Shown in pieces: positions 6,579 through 14,498 of a stretch of 38,853 nucleotides of DNA (its first letter is position 1; each line of letters opens with the position of its first letter). Under the pieces are notes generated by a model. That model was given only the letters and a program-made list of their open reading frames with translations. It did no database searches and was not told the DNA's origin. Origin of the DNA: a virus. Location: IMG/VR virus record IMGVR_UViG_3300042691_044686, positions 1 through 38,853 of that record. One strand, 5' to 3'. Both the position numbers and the translations under genes were made by a program.

Positions 6579-7246
6579 CAAGAGCACAGATAATCAAAAA
6601 ATTAATATCGGAAGGTTTTTCAGAGAAGACTTTAGTTAATTTTAGTGATAAACAATTAGATAAACTTTCAACAAAGTTATTAGGCGAAGGTTTAAAAGTC
6701 AAAGCGGATGATTTAAAATCAGATCCTGCTCTGGCCGACAAGCTAAAGGATAAGGATGTTACCGTGGTACCCGAGGAAGAGGCTGAGGAACCAAAAAAGA
6801 AAAAAATCACTAAAAAAGAGGTAAAAGAAACCTCTAATAAAAATGGTATAAAATCTCTAAACCTTAAGAAATTAAATGAATTTGTTGAGGGTGTTGTTGA
6901 TAAACAATACCATAGTCTAACAACTAAAGGAGAAATTTCTGAGTTAATTAAAGAAAAATTTAGTAACTTGTCAGAAAAAGAATCTATGAGTAAGTTACCA
7001 GAATTTATTGGTGAATTTGAAATGGCTGAACCAGCTGTTAAACCAGATGTTAAACCGGCTCCAGCTAAACCAGATACAGATAGACCTAGAAGAGAAAAGC
7101 CAAGACATCCAGGCCAAAGACCTGTAGATCCAAACAAAGAACCATTACCAAATCCAGTACCAAAAGCTGGGAAAAAAGAAATTAGTGGTGATGAGGCAAA
7201 GTCTAAAGTAATTAAAATGATTAATAAAATTTTTACAGATAATTAA
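6575..7246 (+). CDS. Charged hypothetical protein with Pro-rich C-terminal region
   Basis: 223 aa, not recognised. The N-terminus TRAQIIKKLISEGFSEKTL followed by VNFSDKQLDKLSTKLLGEG resembles a small helical, SAP-like module. A Lys/Glu-rich linker (about 60-95) and a second helical segment (KLNEFVEGVVDKQYHSL, about 98-115) follow. A Pro/Ala/Lys-rich stretch around 150-195 leads to a terminal helix, SKVIKMINKIFTDN. It overlaps its neighbours by ATGA upstream and one base downstream. It is possibly an internal or core protein of the head, judged only from composition and position. Confidence 0.7.
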   Translation: MTRAQIIKKLISEGFSEKTLVNFSDKQLDKLSTKLLGEGLKVKADDLKSDPALADKLKDKDVTVVPEEEAEEPKKKKITKKEVKETSNKNGIKSLNLKKLNEFVEGVVDKQYHSLTTKGEISELIKEKFSNLSEKESMSKLPEFIGEFEMAEPAVKPDVKPAPAKPDTDRPRREKPRHPGQRPVDPNKEPLPNPVPKAGKKEISGDEAKSKVIKMINKIFTDN

Positions 7247-8547
7247 TGAAAAGTAAAAAAATCAAAGAGGCCATTGATTATGGTAACTATCCAGAAAGGA
7301 TGGGTAGTAATTTAGAAAGGATGGCTGGTAGTGCGGATAGTTTGTATGGTTCAAATCCAGCAATGGGTAAGGGTCCTGAAGATGTCGAACGTTTAATTGG
7401 TGAGAGATTCAAAAAAATTGTTGATCACTTAAGAAGAGTAACAAACATTCAAGACCTAAGTTCTAGACAAGTGCAAGATATGTTATTCAATGAAATGATG
7501 AGGGGATTTTCTCAAATCGTTCAAATTGAAAATAGAAATATCCCGGCTTTAAAAGAGTTAGCCCTTGAAGCGTGTATTGAGGAAACTGAGATTAATCCTG
7601 ATTGGTTTCAATTTGAAATTAGTTTAAATGCTAATGATATTGACACATCTAAGTTTAGATATTCGCCAGAAGAAGAGGGTGATGATGAGGAAGAAGAAGC
7701 CAATCAAACTGGTGTAGAAATACCTTCTTTTGATATTGAGGATTTAACACCTCAAGAACAACTTGAGTTAGAAAAACACAAGAGAAATATCATCAATGCA
7801 ATTGTACAAGGTGCAGCAAAAAAAGCACATCACATCTACGAAAAACCAGAATTAAAAGCAAAGTTAGATGCTATTGATCCAGCGTTATATCCACTTTACA
7901 GAAGAGTAATGTCTATTACAGATTTTATGTATTTCACAATGGATGAGATGATTGATAGAATGAGTCAAACTGGTAGTGGTGTTATTGGTCAAAATTTCTT
8001 GGATGAGCCCGATGGAGGTGAAGGTGGTGGTGATGATGAAAATGACTCTTCAGTAGACACAAAAATCGTTGCTAAAGCAACAATGTTCCCGGTGTTATGT
8101 CATGAGCTAATTAAAGGAATAAAGGAAGCGATGGCCAGACACAGTTTACCAAAAGAACCAGGAATGGCTCAAAAAGTAATGGGTCAAACCGATATTTTAA
8201 GTAATGAACCAATTCAATTAAGATTGGGACCAGAATTATATGAAAAATTACGTATGTTATTACCAGACGAAATGTTTTCAGATGAAAATAAAGGTTTAAT
8301 TGGTTGGTTTGAACAAGTTTTATATGAAATACCTGCAAAAGAATTTTTAAAAATTATATCTAATGTGATTAGTACTGATCAATCAAAAAATAGATTGGCG
8401 GAAGCAAAATTTATTGAGATCATGAGAGAAGCAATGACCTTAAAAGACGAATATGATAATTACGAATCAGATGAGGACGATGGTAATAATGATCCAGATG
8501 ATGAGATTGATCCGGATGATATCGACATAAGTGATGTGTTTAAATAA
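7246..8547 (+). CDS. Acidic hypothetical protein preceding the terminase
   Basis: 433 aa, not recognised. It is mostly helical, with two acidic breaks: DDEEEEANQ near 145-155 and DEPDGGEGGGDDEND near 245-260. The tail from about 405 is almost all Asp/Glu/Asn/Pro. The middle (EKHKRNIINAIVQGAAKKAH) and the part around LRLGPELYEKLRMLLPDEMF look ordered. It is large and abundant-looking, ends the leftward cluster at a strong terminator, and abuts terminase. A virion or packaging-associated role is likely. It does not resemble a small terminase subunit. Confidence 0.7.
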   Translation: MKSKKIKEAIDYGNYPERMGSNLERMAGSADSLYGSNPAMGKGPEDVERLIGERFKKIVDHLRRVTNIQDLSSRQVQDMLFNEMMRGFSQIVQIENRNIPALKELALEACIEETEINPDWFQFEISLNANDIDTSKFRYSPEEEGDDEEEEANQTGVEIPSFDIEDLTPQEQLELEKHKRNIINAIVQGAAKKAHHIYEKPELKAKLDAIDPALYPLYRRVMSITDFMYFTMDEMIDRMSQTGSGVIGQNFLDEPDGGEGGGDDENDSSVDTKIVAKATMFPVLCHELIKGIKEAMARHSLPKEPGMAQKVMGQTDILSNEPIQLRLGPELYEKLRMLLPDEMFSDENKGLIGWFEQVLYEIPAKEFLKIISNVISTDQSKNRLAEAKFIEIMREAMTLKDEYDNYESDEDDGNNDPDDEIDPDDIDISDVFK

Positions 8548-8562
8548 CATCATTTGATTTCT

Positions 8563-8588
8563 AAAAGTGGTCCAAAAGACCACTTTTT
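8563..8588 (+). terminator. Terminator between the 433-aa gene and terminase
   Basis: A perfect 10-bp stem pairs AAAAGTGGTC (8563-8572) with GACCACTTTT (8578-8587) over a CAAAA loop, followed by T. Terminase starts 13 bases later, so it needs its own promoter or read-through. Confidence 0.85.
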
Positions 8589-8589
8589 A

Positions 8590-8597
8590 TATTTATA
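8590..8597 (+). promoter_or_regulatory. Late-promoter-like box TATTTATA at the terminase start
   Basis: Exact TATTTATA squeezed between the terminator and the ATG, ending 3 bases before it. If used as a -10 box the transcript would be essentially leaderless. Confidence 0.4.
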
Positions 8598-8600
8598 TAT

Positions 8601-10385
8601 ATGAACAACAAAATTGAACAATTAAAGGAATATGCACGTATCATTAAAGATACCCCATATGCATTGAAGACATATCTTCAAACATATGATAACACTCAAA
8701 AAAAATATGTTCCATTAGAATTATTTCCGGACCAGATTCAGCTACTCAGGGACTATGAGCAGTATAATGAAAATATTACTAGAAAATATAGACAGGCTGG
8801 GGTTACCACGGTTACTGCAGCATGGATTTCAAAGAGGTTGCAATTAGCAAAACCAGAAAATCCGGAGAGGGTTCTAATTATTGCCAACAAGAGGGATACA
8901 GCAATTGAAATGGCTAATAAAGTCCGAAATTTTTTAGATCAGTGGCCAGATTGGATTAATGTTGGTTTCTCGGTAGATAAAAACTCTGAAAGTAGGTATC
9001 GTTTGAATAATGGGTGTGAAGTTAAGGCGGTTGCGACTTCTGCGGATGCGTTACGTGGTTATACCCCAACTATACTTGTATTTGATGAGGCGGCATATAT
9101 TGAGGCTGGAGAGGATTTCTGGGCGGCGTCCATGGCATCCCTATCAACCGGAGGTAAAATTATTCTTATCTCAACTCCGAATGGTTATGACCCAATTTAT
9201 TATGGGGTATATGAACAAGCAATTAGAGGTATAAACGACTTCCATATAACTGATTTAAGATGGTTTAAAGATCCAAGATATACTAAGGATTTAAAATGGT
9301 TAAAAGTACCTGACATTGTTCATTATATGTTAAATAGAGAACAATACAGCGATACGGAAATAACTTTAGATGTACCTGATTATGATTTGATGAAATATCA
9401 GGAATATATGGATCAGGGATACCAACCGTATTCAAGTTGGTTTGAATCCATGTCCAAAAAATTCAAGTATGATAAGAGAAAAATTGCACAAGAACTTGAA
9501 TGTGATTTCTTAGGATCTGGTGATAGTGTTATTCCTTCAGAAACTATGGAAAGGATTGCTAAAACAATGATTAAACCAGCTAAAGAGAAGTATATGCAAG
9601 GGACTCTTTGGCAATGGGAAGAACCAAAAGAAGGTCATCGATATATTATGGGTGTTGACGTTTCTCGTGGTGATAGCGACGACTTTTCTTCGATAAACAT
9701 AATTGATTTTGATGATAGAGAACAAGTATTAGAATATGTTGGTAAAATTCCACCAGATGATTTAGCTTCGATCGCCTATAAATGGGGAATTCTTTATAAC
9801 TGTTTCATTGTAATTGATATTACCGGTGGTATGGGTGTTGCAACATCTAGAAAATTACAAGAGATGGGTTATAAGGATTTATTTGTTGATGGATTTAATA
9901 CTAAAAACGTGTGGGAGTACAACCAGAAAGCATTAGAAAAAATACCAGGCATAAATTTTAATAATAAAAGAACTCAGATAGTTGCGACTTTTGAAGAACA
10001 GTTAAGACATGGGTTTATTGTTAGATCTAATAGATTGTTAAATGAATTAAACACATTTGTTTATATTAATGGTAGACCTAATCACATGAAAGGTTCGCAT
10101 GATGACTCTATCATGAGTATTGCTATTGCGATGTATGCTGGTGACATATCTTTCACACAATTAAAAAGAAATGAAGAGCAGAATAAAGCTATGTTGGAAT
10201 CATGGGTTCTAAGTGAAAGAACATATGAAGCAGAAACATCTCATTATTCATATGGAGGATCTTTAGATCAGATTGGGGCGATGTCTATAGATGGATCTGC
10301 AAGTAGTATGACTGCAGGTTCTCCAACAAAAAACCAATATCAACAATATTCTTGGCTATTTGGTACAAATAAAAAGGGTTTATAA
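8601..10385 (+). CDS. Terminase large subunit (T4 gp17-like)
   Basis: 594 aa DNA-packaging motor. In the N-terminal ATPase, RKYRQAGVTT (61-70) stands in the Walker A position and ILVFDE (158-163) is Walker B. STPNG (191-195) is the coupling motif. IAQELECDFLGSGDSVI (296-312) matches the T4-family linker. The C-terminal RNase H-like nuclease has MGVDVSRGDSDDFSS (about 351-365), FIVIDITGG (about 403-411) and HDDSIMS (about 501-507), supplying the acidic residues. The Walker lysine usually found in GKTT is valine (GVTT). Nearby R61, K62 or R64 could substitute, as in deviant Walker motifs of other terminases. Length and order match gp17. It feeds DNA through the portal encoded next. Confidence 0.97.
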   Translation: MNNKIEQLKEYARIIKDTPYALKTYLQTYDNTQKKYVPLELFPDQIQLLRDYEQYNENITRKYRQAGVTTVTAAWISKRLQLAKPENPERVLIIANKRDTAIEMANKVRNFLDQWPDWINVGFSVDKNSESRYRLNNGCEVKAVATSADALRGYTPTILVFDEAAYIEAGEDFWAASMASLSTGGKIILISTPNGYDPIYYGVYEQAIRGINDFHITDLRWFKDPRYTKDLKWLKVPDIVHYMLNREQYSDTEITLDVPDYDLMKYQEYMDQGYQPYSSWFESMSKKFKYDKRKIAQELECDFLGSGDSVIPSETMERIAKTMIKPAKEKYMQGTLWQWEEPKEGHRYIMGVDVSRGDSDDFSSINIIDFDDREQVLEYVGKIPPDDLASIAYKWGILYNCFIVIDITGGMGVATSRKLQEMGYKDLFVDGFNTKNVWEYNQKALEKIPGINFNNKRTQIVATFEEQLRHGFIVRSNRLLNELNTFVYINGRPNHMKGSHDDSIMSIAIAMYAGDISFTQLKRNEEQNKAMLESWVLSERTYEAETSHYSYGGSLDQIGAMSIDGSASSMTAGSPTKNQYQQYSWLFGTNKKGL

Positions 10386-10418
10386 TGTGCTATTTTTTAT
10401 TTAGATTAAAAGAATTAG

Positions 10419-10426
10419 TATTTATA
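10419..10426 (+). promoter_or_regulatory. Late-promoter-like box TATTTATA before portal
   Basis: Exact TATTTATA ending 4 bases before the portal ATG, inside a 45-base gap after terminase. Confidence 0.42.
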
Positions 10427-10430
10427 TAAT

Positions 10431-12233
10431 ATGGCAAATAACGATTTAACAATATTTCAAAGGTTAACCAAAATTTTTGGATTTGATAATAGTCCAGTAA
10501 ATAACCAACCTTCGTTTAATTTTTCTAAAGAAGAGTTGTTGAAAACTGGTGATCCGGTTGAGTTTGAAAAAGCAAAATTACAAGGACAACAATCTCAATA
10601 TCTGTTTGATAAATGGGCTAAGTTAGATAATTCATTATACAATCAATCAGTATATTATGAACCAAATAGGTTAGCGGCTTATTATGATTATGAATCAATG
10701 GAATTTACTCCAGAGATTTCTGCTGCGTTAGACATATATGCTGAAGAGTCAACTACGGTTTCCGAAAAGGGGCATATTTTAACAATATATTCGGAATCAG
10801 AAAGGGTTAAAAATGTTTTAATTGATTTATTTGAAAATAAATTAGACATAAACACCAATTTACAAATGTGGTCAAGAAACCTTTGTAAATATGGTGACAA
10901 CTTTGTCTACTTAAAGAGCGATCCTGAAAGAGGCATTATTGGGTGCCAACAATTACCGAATATAGAAATGGAAAGATGGGAGGGCGCTCAATCTAGAACT
11001 CCTAATCAGGGTGACATAAAAACACCTATTCGCGAATTACGTTTCAGTTGGAAGAATAAGGATTTGGAATTTCAATCTTGGGAGATTGCTCATTTTAGAT
11101 TACTTGGTGATGATAGAAAGTTACCATATGGTACTTCTATGCTAGACAAGATTAGAAGAATATGGAAGCAGCTCTTACTTGCCGAAGATGCAATGTTGAT
11201 TTATAGAACATCTAGAGCCCCGGAAAGACGTGTGTTTAAAGTGTTTGTTGGTAATATGGATGATAAAGATATTGAACCATATGTACAACGTGTTGCTAGT
11301 AAGTTTAAAAGAGATACTGTTGTTGACCAAAGAAATGGTAACGTGGATATGCGATACAACCAGATGGCGATTGACCAAGATTTTTTTATACCTGTTAGAG
11401 ATCCTGCCGCGCCAAGTCCAATTGAAACGTTGGCTGGGGCGCAAAACTTAGGTGAAATTGCGGATATTGAATATATTCAGAAAAAATTATTAGCCGCGTT
11501 GAGAATACCTAAAGCGTTTTTAGGATTTGAGGAAGTTGTTGGTGACGGTAAGAGTTTAGCGTTAATGGATATTCGTTTTGCTAGAACCATCAATAGAATC
11601 CAAAAATCAATGGTTCAGGAATTAAATAAAATCGCTTTGATTCATTTATACCTTTTGGGGTTAGAAGATGAGTTGGAGAATTTTACTTTAGGTTTAACAA
11701 ACCCATCCGCGCAATCCGATTTATTAAGAATTGAACAGTGGAAAGAAAAAATTACTTTGTATAAAGATGCCACATCAGATCAATCACAAGTGGGTATTCT
11801 ACCAGTTTCACATACTTGGGCTAAGAAAAATATTCTTGGTATGAGTGATAACGAAGTATTACTTGACTTACAACAACAACGCCTAGAAAGAGCTATGGGA
11901 TTTGAATTAACCAATACCCAAACCGTTATCAAGCGTTCTGGTGTTTTTGATGAGGTTGATAGTAAATATGGAATACCTGAAGACGAAAGACAAAAACTAG
12001 AGGCTCAACCAGCGGGAGAGGGTGATGATATGGGAGGCGGAATGTCTACACCTCCGTCACCACCATCGGGAGGTGCAGATGGCGGCTCTGAGCCATTAAG
12101 TGAAAATAAGTTTAGTAAAATGAAATCTTTCTTAGGTGAAAGTGAAAATATTCAAGATCTTTTTAATTTAGAAAAGGCTCAAAAGAATATTTATGAAATA
12201 GAAAATAAATTGAGAGACATATTAAATGATTAA
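10431..12233 (+). CDS. Portal vertex protein (T4 gp20-like)
   Basis: 600 aa. The dodecameric portal forms the DNA entry and exit vertex and nucleates prohead assembly. Hallmarks of the gp20 family are seen: EFTPEISAALDIYAEEST near 90-107, the wing and stem region RELRFSWKNKDLEF, GTSMLDKIRRIWKQLLLAEDAMLIYR near 225-250, and YIQKKLLAALRIPKAFLGFE near 345-365. The last 80 residues are a Gly/Pro/Ser-rich linker (about 525-550) and a helical tail. Directly follows terminase and is followed after two bases by the putative core gene, in T4-like order. Confidence 0.96.
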   Translation: MANNDLTIFQRLTKIFGFDNSPVNNQPSFNFSKEELLKTGDPVEFEKAKLQGQQSQYLFDKWAKLDNSLYNQSVYYEPNRLAAYYDYESMEFTPEISAALDIYAEESTTVSEKGHILTIYSESERVKNVLIDLFENKLDINTNLQMWSRNLCKYGDNFVYLKSDPERGIIGCQQLPNIEMERWEGAQSRTPNQGDIKTPIRELRFSWKNKDLEFQSWEIAHFRLLGDDRKLPYGTSMLDKIRRIWKQLLLAEDAMLIYRTSRAPERRVFKVFVGNMDDKDIEPYVQRVASKFKRDTVVDQRNGNVDMRYNQMAIDQDFFIPVRDPAAPSPIETLAGAQNLGEIADIEYIQKKLLAALRIPKAFLGFEEVVGDGKSLALMDIRFARTINRIQKSMVQELNKIALIHLYLLGLEDELENFTLGLTNPSAQSDLLRIEQWKEKITLYKDATSDQSQVGILPVSHTWAKKNILGMSDNEVLLDLQQQRLERAMGFELTNTQTVIKRSGVFDEVDSKYGIPEDERQKLEAQPAGEGDDMGGGMSTPPSPPSGGADGGSEPLSENKFSKMKSFLGESENIQDLFNLEKAQKNIYEIENKLRDILND

Positions 12234-12235
12234 AA

Positions 12236-12973
12236 ATGAATAAGATTGGGGTTGTTAAAAGCAAAATTTTAAAGAAATTAACCGAATCGTTTGGTTCTGG
12301 TGAAAAATCTGAAATGAAACAAATTTTATCTAAAGTTGTTACAAATAAAGATTTTAAAGAAATGTATTTGTTTTATGAAGATATTGAAAACAAATATTTT
12401 GATAATTCTGAGGTTGCAAAATTATATGTTGAAGAACTTAATTCTGTATTGAAGAGTAAATCTAAAGTACTATCAACGTTTTGTAAAGAATTAAACGAAA
12501 CCCTTGGTGACATTGAATTTGAAACTAATGAACTTTATTCTTATCTGGATCAATTAACTGAAGATGATAGCTTAAGTAATTTAGACAAAAAAATTATTGC
12601 AAAAAAGAAATTGATTGAGCATTTAACAACGTCTAAAAATGTTGGTACGGAAGACAAACCAACATACACAACTAATGAAAATTTATTATACTCTGTTTTA
12701 GCTAATAACTTCAATACTCTTTATTCTGATAGATTAAATGAGAATCAAAAAGAAGAATTGAAAAATATTTTGTCTTTGAGTGATGAAGATTTAAATAAAA
12801 CCGTTCCAGAATTAAAAGAAGATATTTTATCTAAGGTAAATCTAATGCTTAACGAATCAAGCGATACCGAATTAAATGGTAAATTATCATCAGTGATATC
12901 TGAAGTTAATTCTATGAATGTCACCAAATACAATTATTTTAGATTAAAGCAATTGAAGGATGGTCTTAATTAA
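12236..12973 (+). CDS. Putative prohead core protein
   Basis: 245 aa, no firm homology recognised. The protein is almost wholly helical and rich in Lys, Glu, Asn and Leu, with no low-complexity linker. It lies two bases after portal, where T4 has the small core genes 67 and 68, before the protease. LNE tripeptides fit the (L/I)xE cleavage rule of gp21-type proteases (for example KELNET near 85 and RLNENQ near 165). Its last codons, KDGLN-stop, lie in a perfect palindrome shared with the convergent bS21 gene. The core assignment is from position and composition. Confidence 0.65.
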   Translation: MNKIGVVKSKILKKLTESFGSGEKSEMKQILSKVVTNKDFKEMYLFYEDIENKYFDNSEVAKLYVEELNSVLKSKSKVLSTFCKELNETLGDIEFETNELYSYLDQLTEDDSLSNLDKKIIAKKKLIEHLTTSKNVGTEDKPTYTTNENLLYSVLANNFNTLYSDRLNENQKEELKNILSLSDEDLNKTVPELKEDILSKVNLMLNESSDTELNGKLSSVISEVNSMNVTKYNYFRLKQLKDGLN

Positions 12974-12980
12974 GACCATC
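12959..12980. terminator. Perfect 22-base palindrome, convergent gene ends and terminator
   Basis: GATGGTCTTAA is followed directly by its exact reverse complement. One more G-T pair and two A-T pairs extend the stem. On the plus strand TTTTAATTTTT follows, so it looks like a terminator for the head operon. The minus-strand side has no clear T tract. The palindrome also encodes the end of both convergent genes. Confidence 0.8.
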
Positions 12981-13151
12981 TTTTAATTTTTGGATATATT
13001 TCGCTTTAATTATTTGATCTCTTTTTTTAACTGAGGGTTTTACAAATTCTTGTCGACTTCTCAACTCTTGGATTTGTTTTACTTTGTGCACTTTATTTTT
13101 GTATTGTTTTAGTGCGATCTCAATACCCTTTTTAACTTCAATTATTAACAT
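12966..13151 (-). CDS. rpsU: Ribosomal protein bS21, phage-encoded
   Basis: 61 aa. MLIIEVKKGIEIALKQYKNK, then QELRSRQEFVKPSVKKR and AKYIQKLKDG match the bacterial S21 fold, closest in style to Bacteroidota bS21 (start MLII, RSRQ-F-KPS, AYIQKL). It is about two residues shorter in the first loop. bS21 binds the 30S platform next to the 3' end of 16S rRNA. In Flavobacterium bS21, bS18 and bS6 hide the anti-Shine-Dalgarno. Tyr52 probably corresponds to the conserved tyrosine near position 54 used there. The gene is antisense inside the head cassette. The 27 bases before its ATG are only A or T, so it has no Shine-Dalgarno sequence. Family confidence is high; effect on translation is inferred. 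Confidence 0.9.
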   Translation of the reverse strand: MLIIEVKKGIEIALKQYKNKVHKVKQIQELRSRQEFVKPSVKKRDQIIKAKYIQKLKDGLN

Positions 13152-13245
13152 ATTTTAAAAATTTTTTTATTTTATTTTGTGATTTGCATAAAAAACCGTA
13201 TATTATATATACACCATAATATATGTAAAATTATGTAAAAAATTA

Positions 13246-13674
13246 ATGAAAATTGGAAAATTTATTCCTTTGGGTGATTATAAGGAAATTAAACTAGGAT
13301 ATGGCACAGTTGATCACAGAAATTTAAAAACGATTTATATCAAATTAAACTCCTGGGTTAAACCAGATTCAGATAATACAGATTTTGATAAAATTATTTC
13401 ATTATCTAGGAGAGAAGTAAAGGAATTAATTAGAAACAAAGATTTAGAGGGGCTTTTTAAAAAAGAATCTATTGTTGATCTTGATATAAGAACTAAGGGT
13501 ATAAAGCTTGATAAACGTTCTTTTATGAATTTAGAGATTACTCTTTTTGTTGAAAATCATTTTGATGTTAAATCTTCTCAAGTTAAAAACTTGGTCAAAA
13601 ATTTAGTTCACGAAGTAATTGACGTTTGTTTAACCAACAAGTGTTTATTTAATTTTAATAAAACTAAGGAATGA
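13246..13674 (+). CDS. Hypothetical protein between bS21 and protease
   Basis: 142 aa, not recognised. Compact, basic, without linker or membrane segment. It opens MKIGKFIPLGDYKEIKLGYG and has LDKRSFMNLEITLFVENHFD near 88-107. It is preceded by a 94-base AT-rich gap rich in TATATA and followed by a 42-base gap holding a promoter-like box. Position between portal and core genes and the protease suggests a head assembly role, but nothing in the sequence proves it. Confidence 0.65.
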   Translation: MKIGKFIPLGDYKEIKLGYGTVDHRNLKTIYIKLNSWVKPDSDNTDFDKIISLSRREVKELIRNKDLEGLFKKESIVDLDIRTKGIKLDKRSFMNLEITLFVENHFDVKSSQVKNLVKNLVHEVIDVCLTNKCLFNFNKTKE

Positions 13675-13689
13675 TTTGAATTTTAGATG

Positions 13690-13697
13690 TATTTATA
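13690..13697 (+). promoter_or_regulatory. Late-promoter-like box TATTTATA before prohead protease
   Basis: Exact TATTTATA, 19 bases before the ATG. Confidence 0.48.
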
Positions 13698-13716
13698 CAT
13701 ATATTAATATATCTAA

Positions 13717-14406
13717 ATGAAAGTATTAGGACCTAATGAAACCGGAAAGGGAATTTTAATTGAATATGATGCTGGTCACATTTCACCGGATGAGATAAAG
13801 AATAAAAATGTTATAACAGAAATGCAGAATAAGGATACCGATCAGGACTTTATTCTGTATGCTGTTTTACAAAAATTTGATACTCCCAACAAGAATGGTA
13901 GGATATATCCAGAACCACTATTAAAAAGGGAGAATACTAAGTATCAAGAAATAATTAAGAAAGGTTCGGCACTAAACGAACTAAACCACCCATCTTCTTC
14001 ATTGATCGATTTAGATCGTGTCTCACACACTATTTTAGAGACTTGGTGGGAGGATAAGACCCTAATGGGTAAAATCAAACTTTTGTTGTCACCCGGATTT
14101 AAAAAAATGGGTATAGTTAGTTGCAAGGGAGACCAAGCAGCAATGCTACTTTTAAATGGTGTTACCTTAGGTATTTCATCAAGAGGTGTTGGCTCATTAA
14201 AACAAGTTAAAGGTCAAAATATAGTACAAGATGATTTTGAATTAGTTTGTTTTGATTTAGTGTCATCACCATCAACACCTGGTGCATATGTTTTTCAAGA
14301 TATTAATGACAAGGAAAAATTCAACGAAACTATTGAGGAAAAACCTGTTGTTGATGATAGAATGAAAAAATTAATGGGTAAACTAGATAGTTTTTTATCA
14401 AAATAA
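13717..14406 (+). CDS. Prohead core protease (T4 gp21-like)
   Basis: 229 aa serine protease that matures the T4-type prohead by cutting scaffold, core and capsid proteins after (L/I)xE. Seen are NGRIYPEPLL (60-69), the histidine motif ALNELNHPSS (85-94, H91), and the serine motif GVTLGISSRGVGS (148-160, S154/S155). LVSSPSTPGAYV closes the fold near 181-192. All are diagnostic of the U9/S80-type prohead protease family. Length is close to T4 gp21 (212 aa). It sits just before scaffold and capsid, its expected substrates. Confidence 0.95.
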   Translation: MKVLGPNETGKGILIEYDAGHISPDEIKNKNVITEMQNKDTDQDFILYAVLQKFDTPNKNGRIYPEPLLKRENTKYQEIIKKGSALNELNHPSSSLIDLDRVSHTILETWWEDKTLMGKIKLLLSPGFKKMGIVSCKGDQAAMLLLNGVTLGISSRGVGSLKQVKGQNIVQDDFELVCFDLVSSPSTPGAYVFQDINDKEKFNETIEEKPVVDDRMKKLMGKLDSFLSK

Positions 14407-14470
14407 GTAATAAAACATAAAAAAGTCTGTATTTAATATGTTGTATGTAAGATTTTTTTAAATACGTACA

Positions 14471-14478
14471 TATTTATA
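14471..14478 (+). promoter_or_regulatory. Late-promoter-like box TATTTATA before scaffold
   Basis: Exact TATTTATA, 20 bases before the scaffold ATG, in a 92-base gap. The flanks also carry GTATTTAA and TTAAATAC as an inverted repeat (about 14430 and 14456). Confidence 0.48.
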
Positions 14479-14498
14479 TAGTAAAATAAACAATCAAA

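Noticed and set aside
6565-7137. 190-aa antisense frame opposite the 223-aa gene
   Set aside because: Overlaps a well-coupled plus-strand gene completely and is Ser/Phe/Leu-rich as expected from the complement of Lys/Glu codons.
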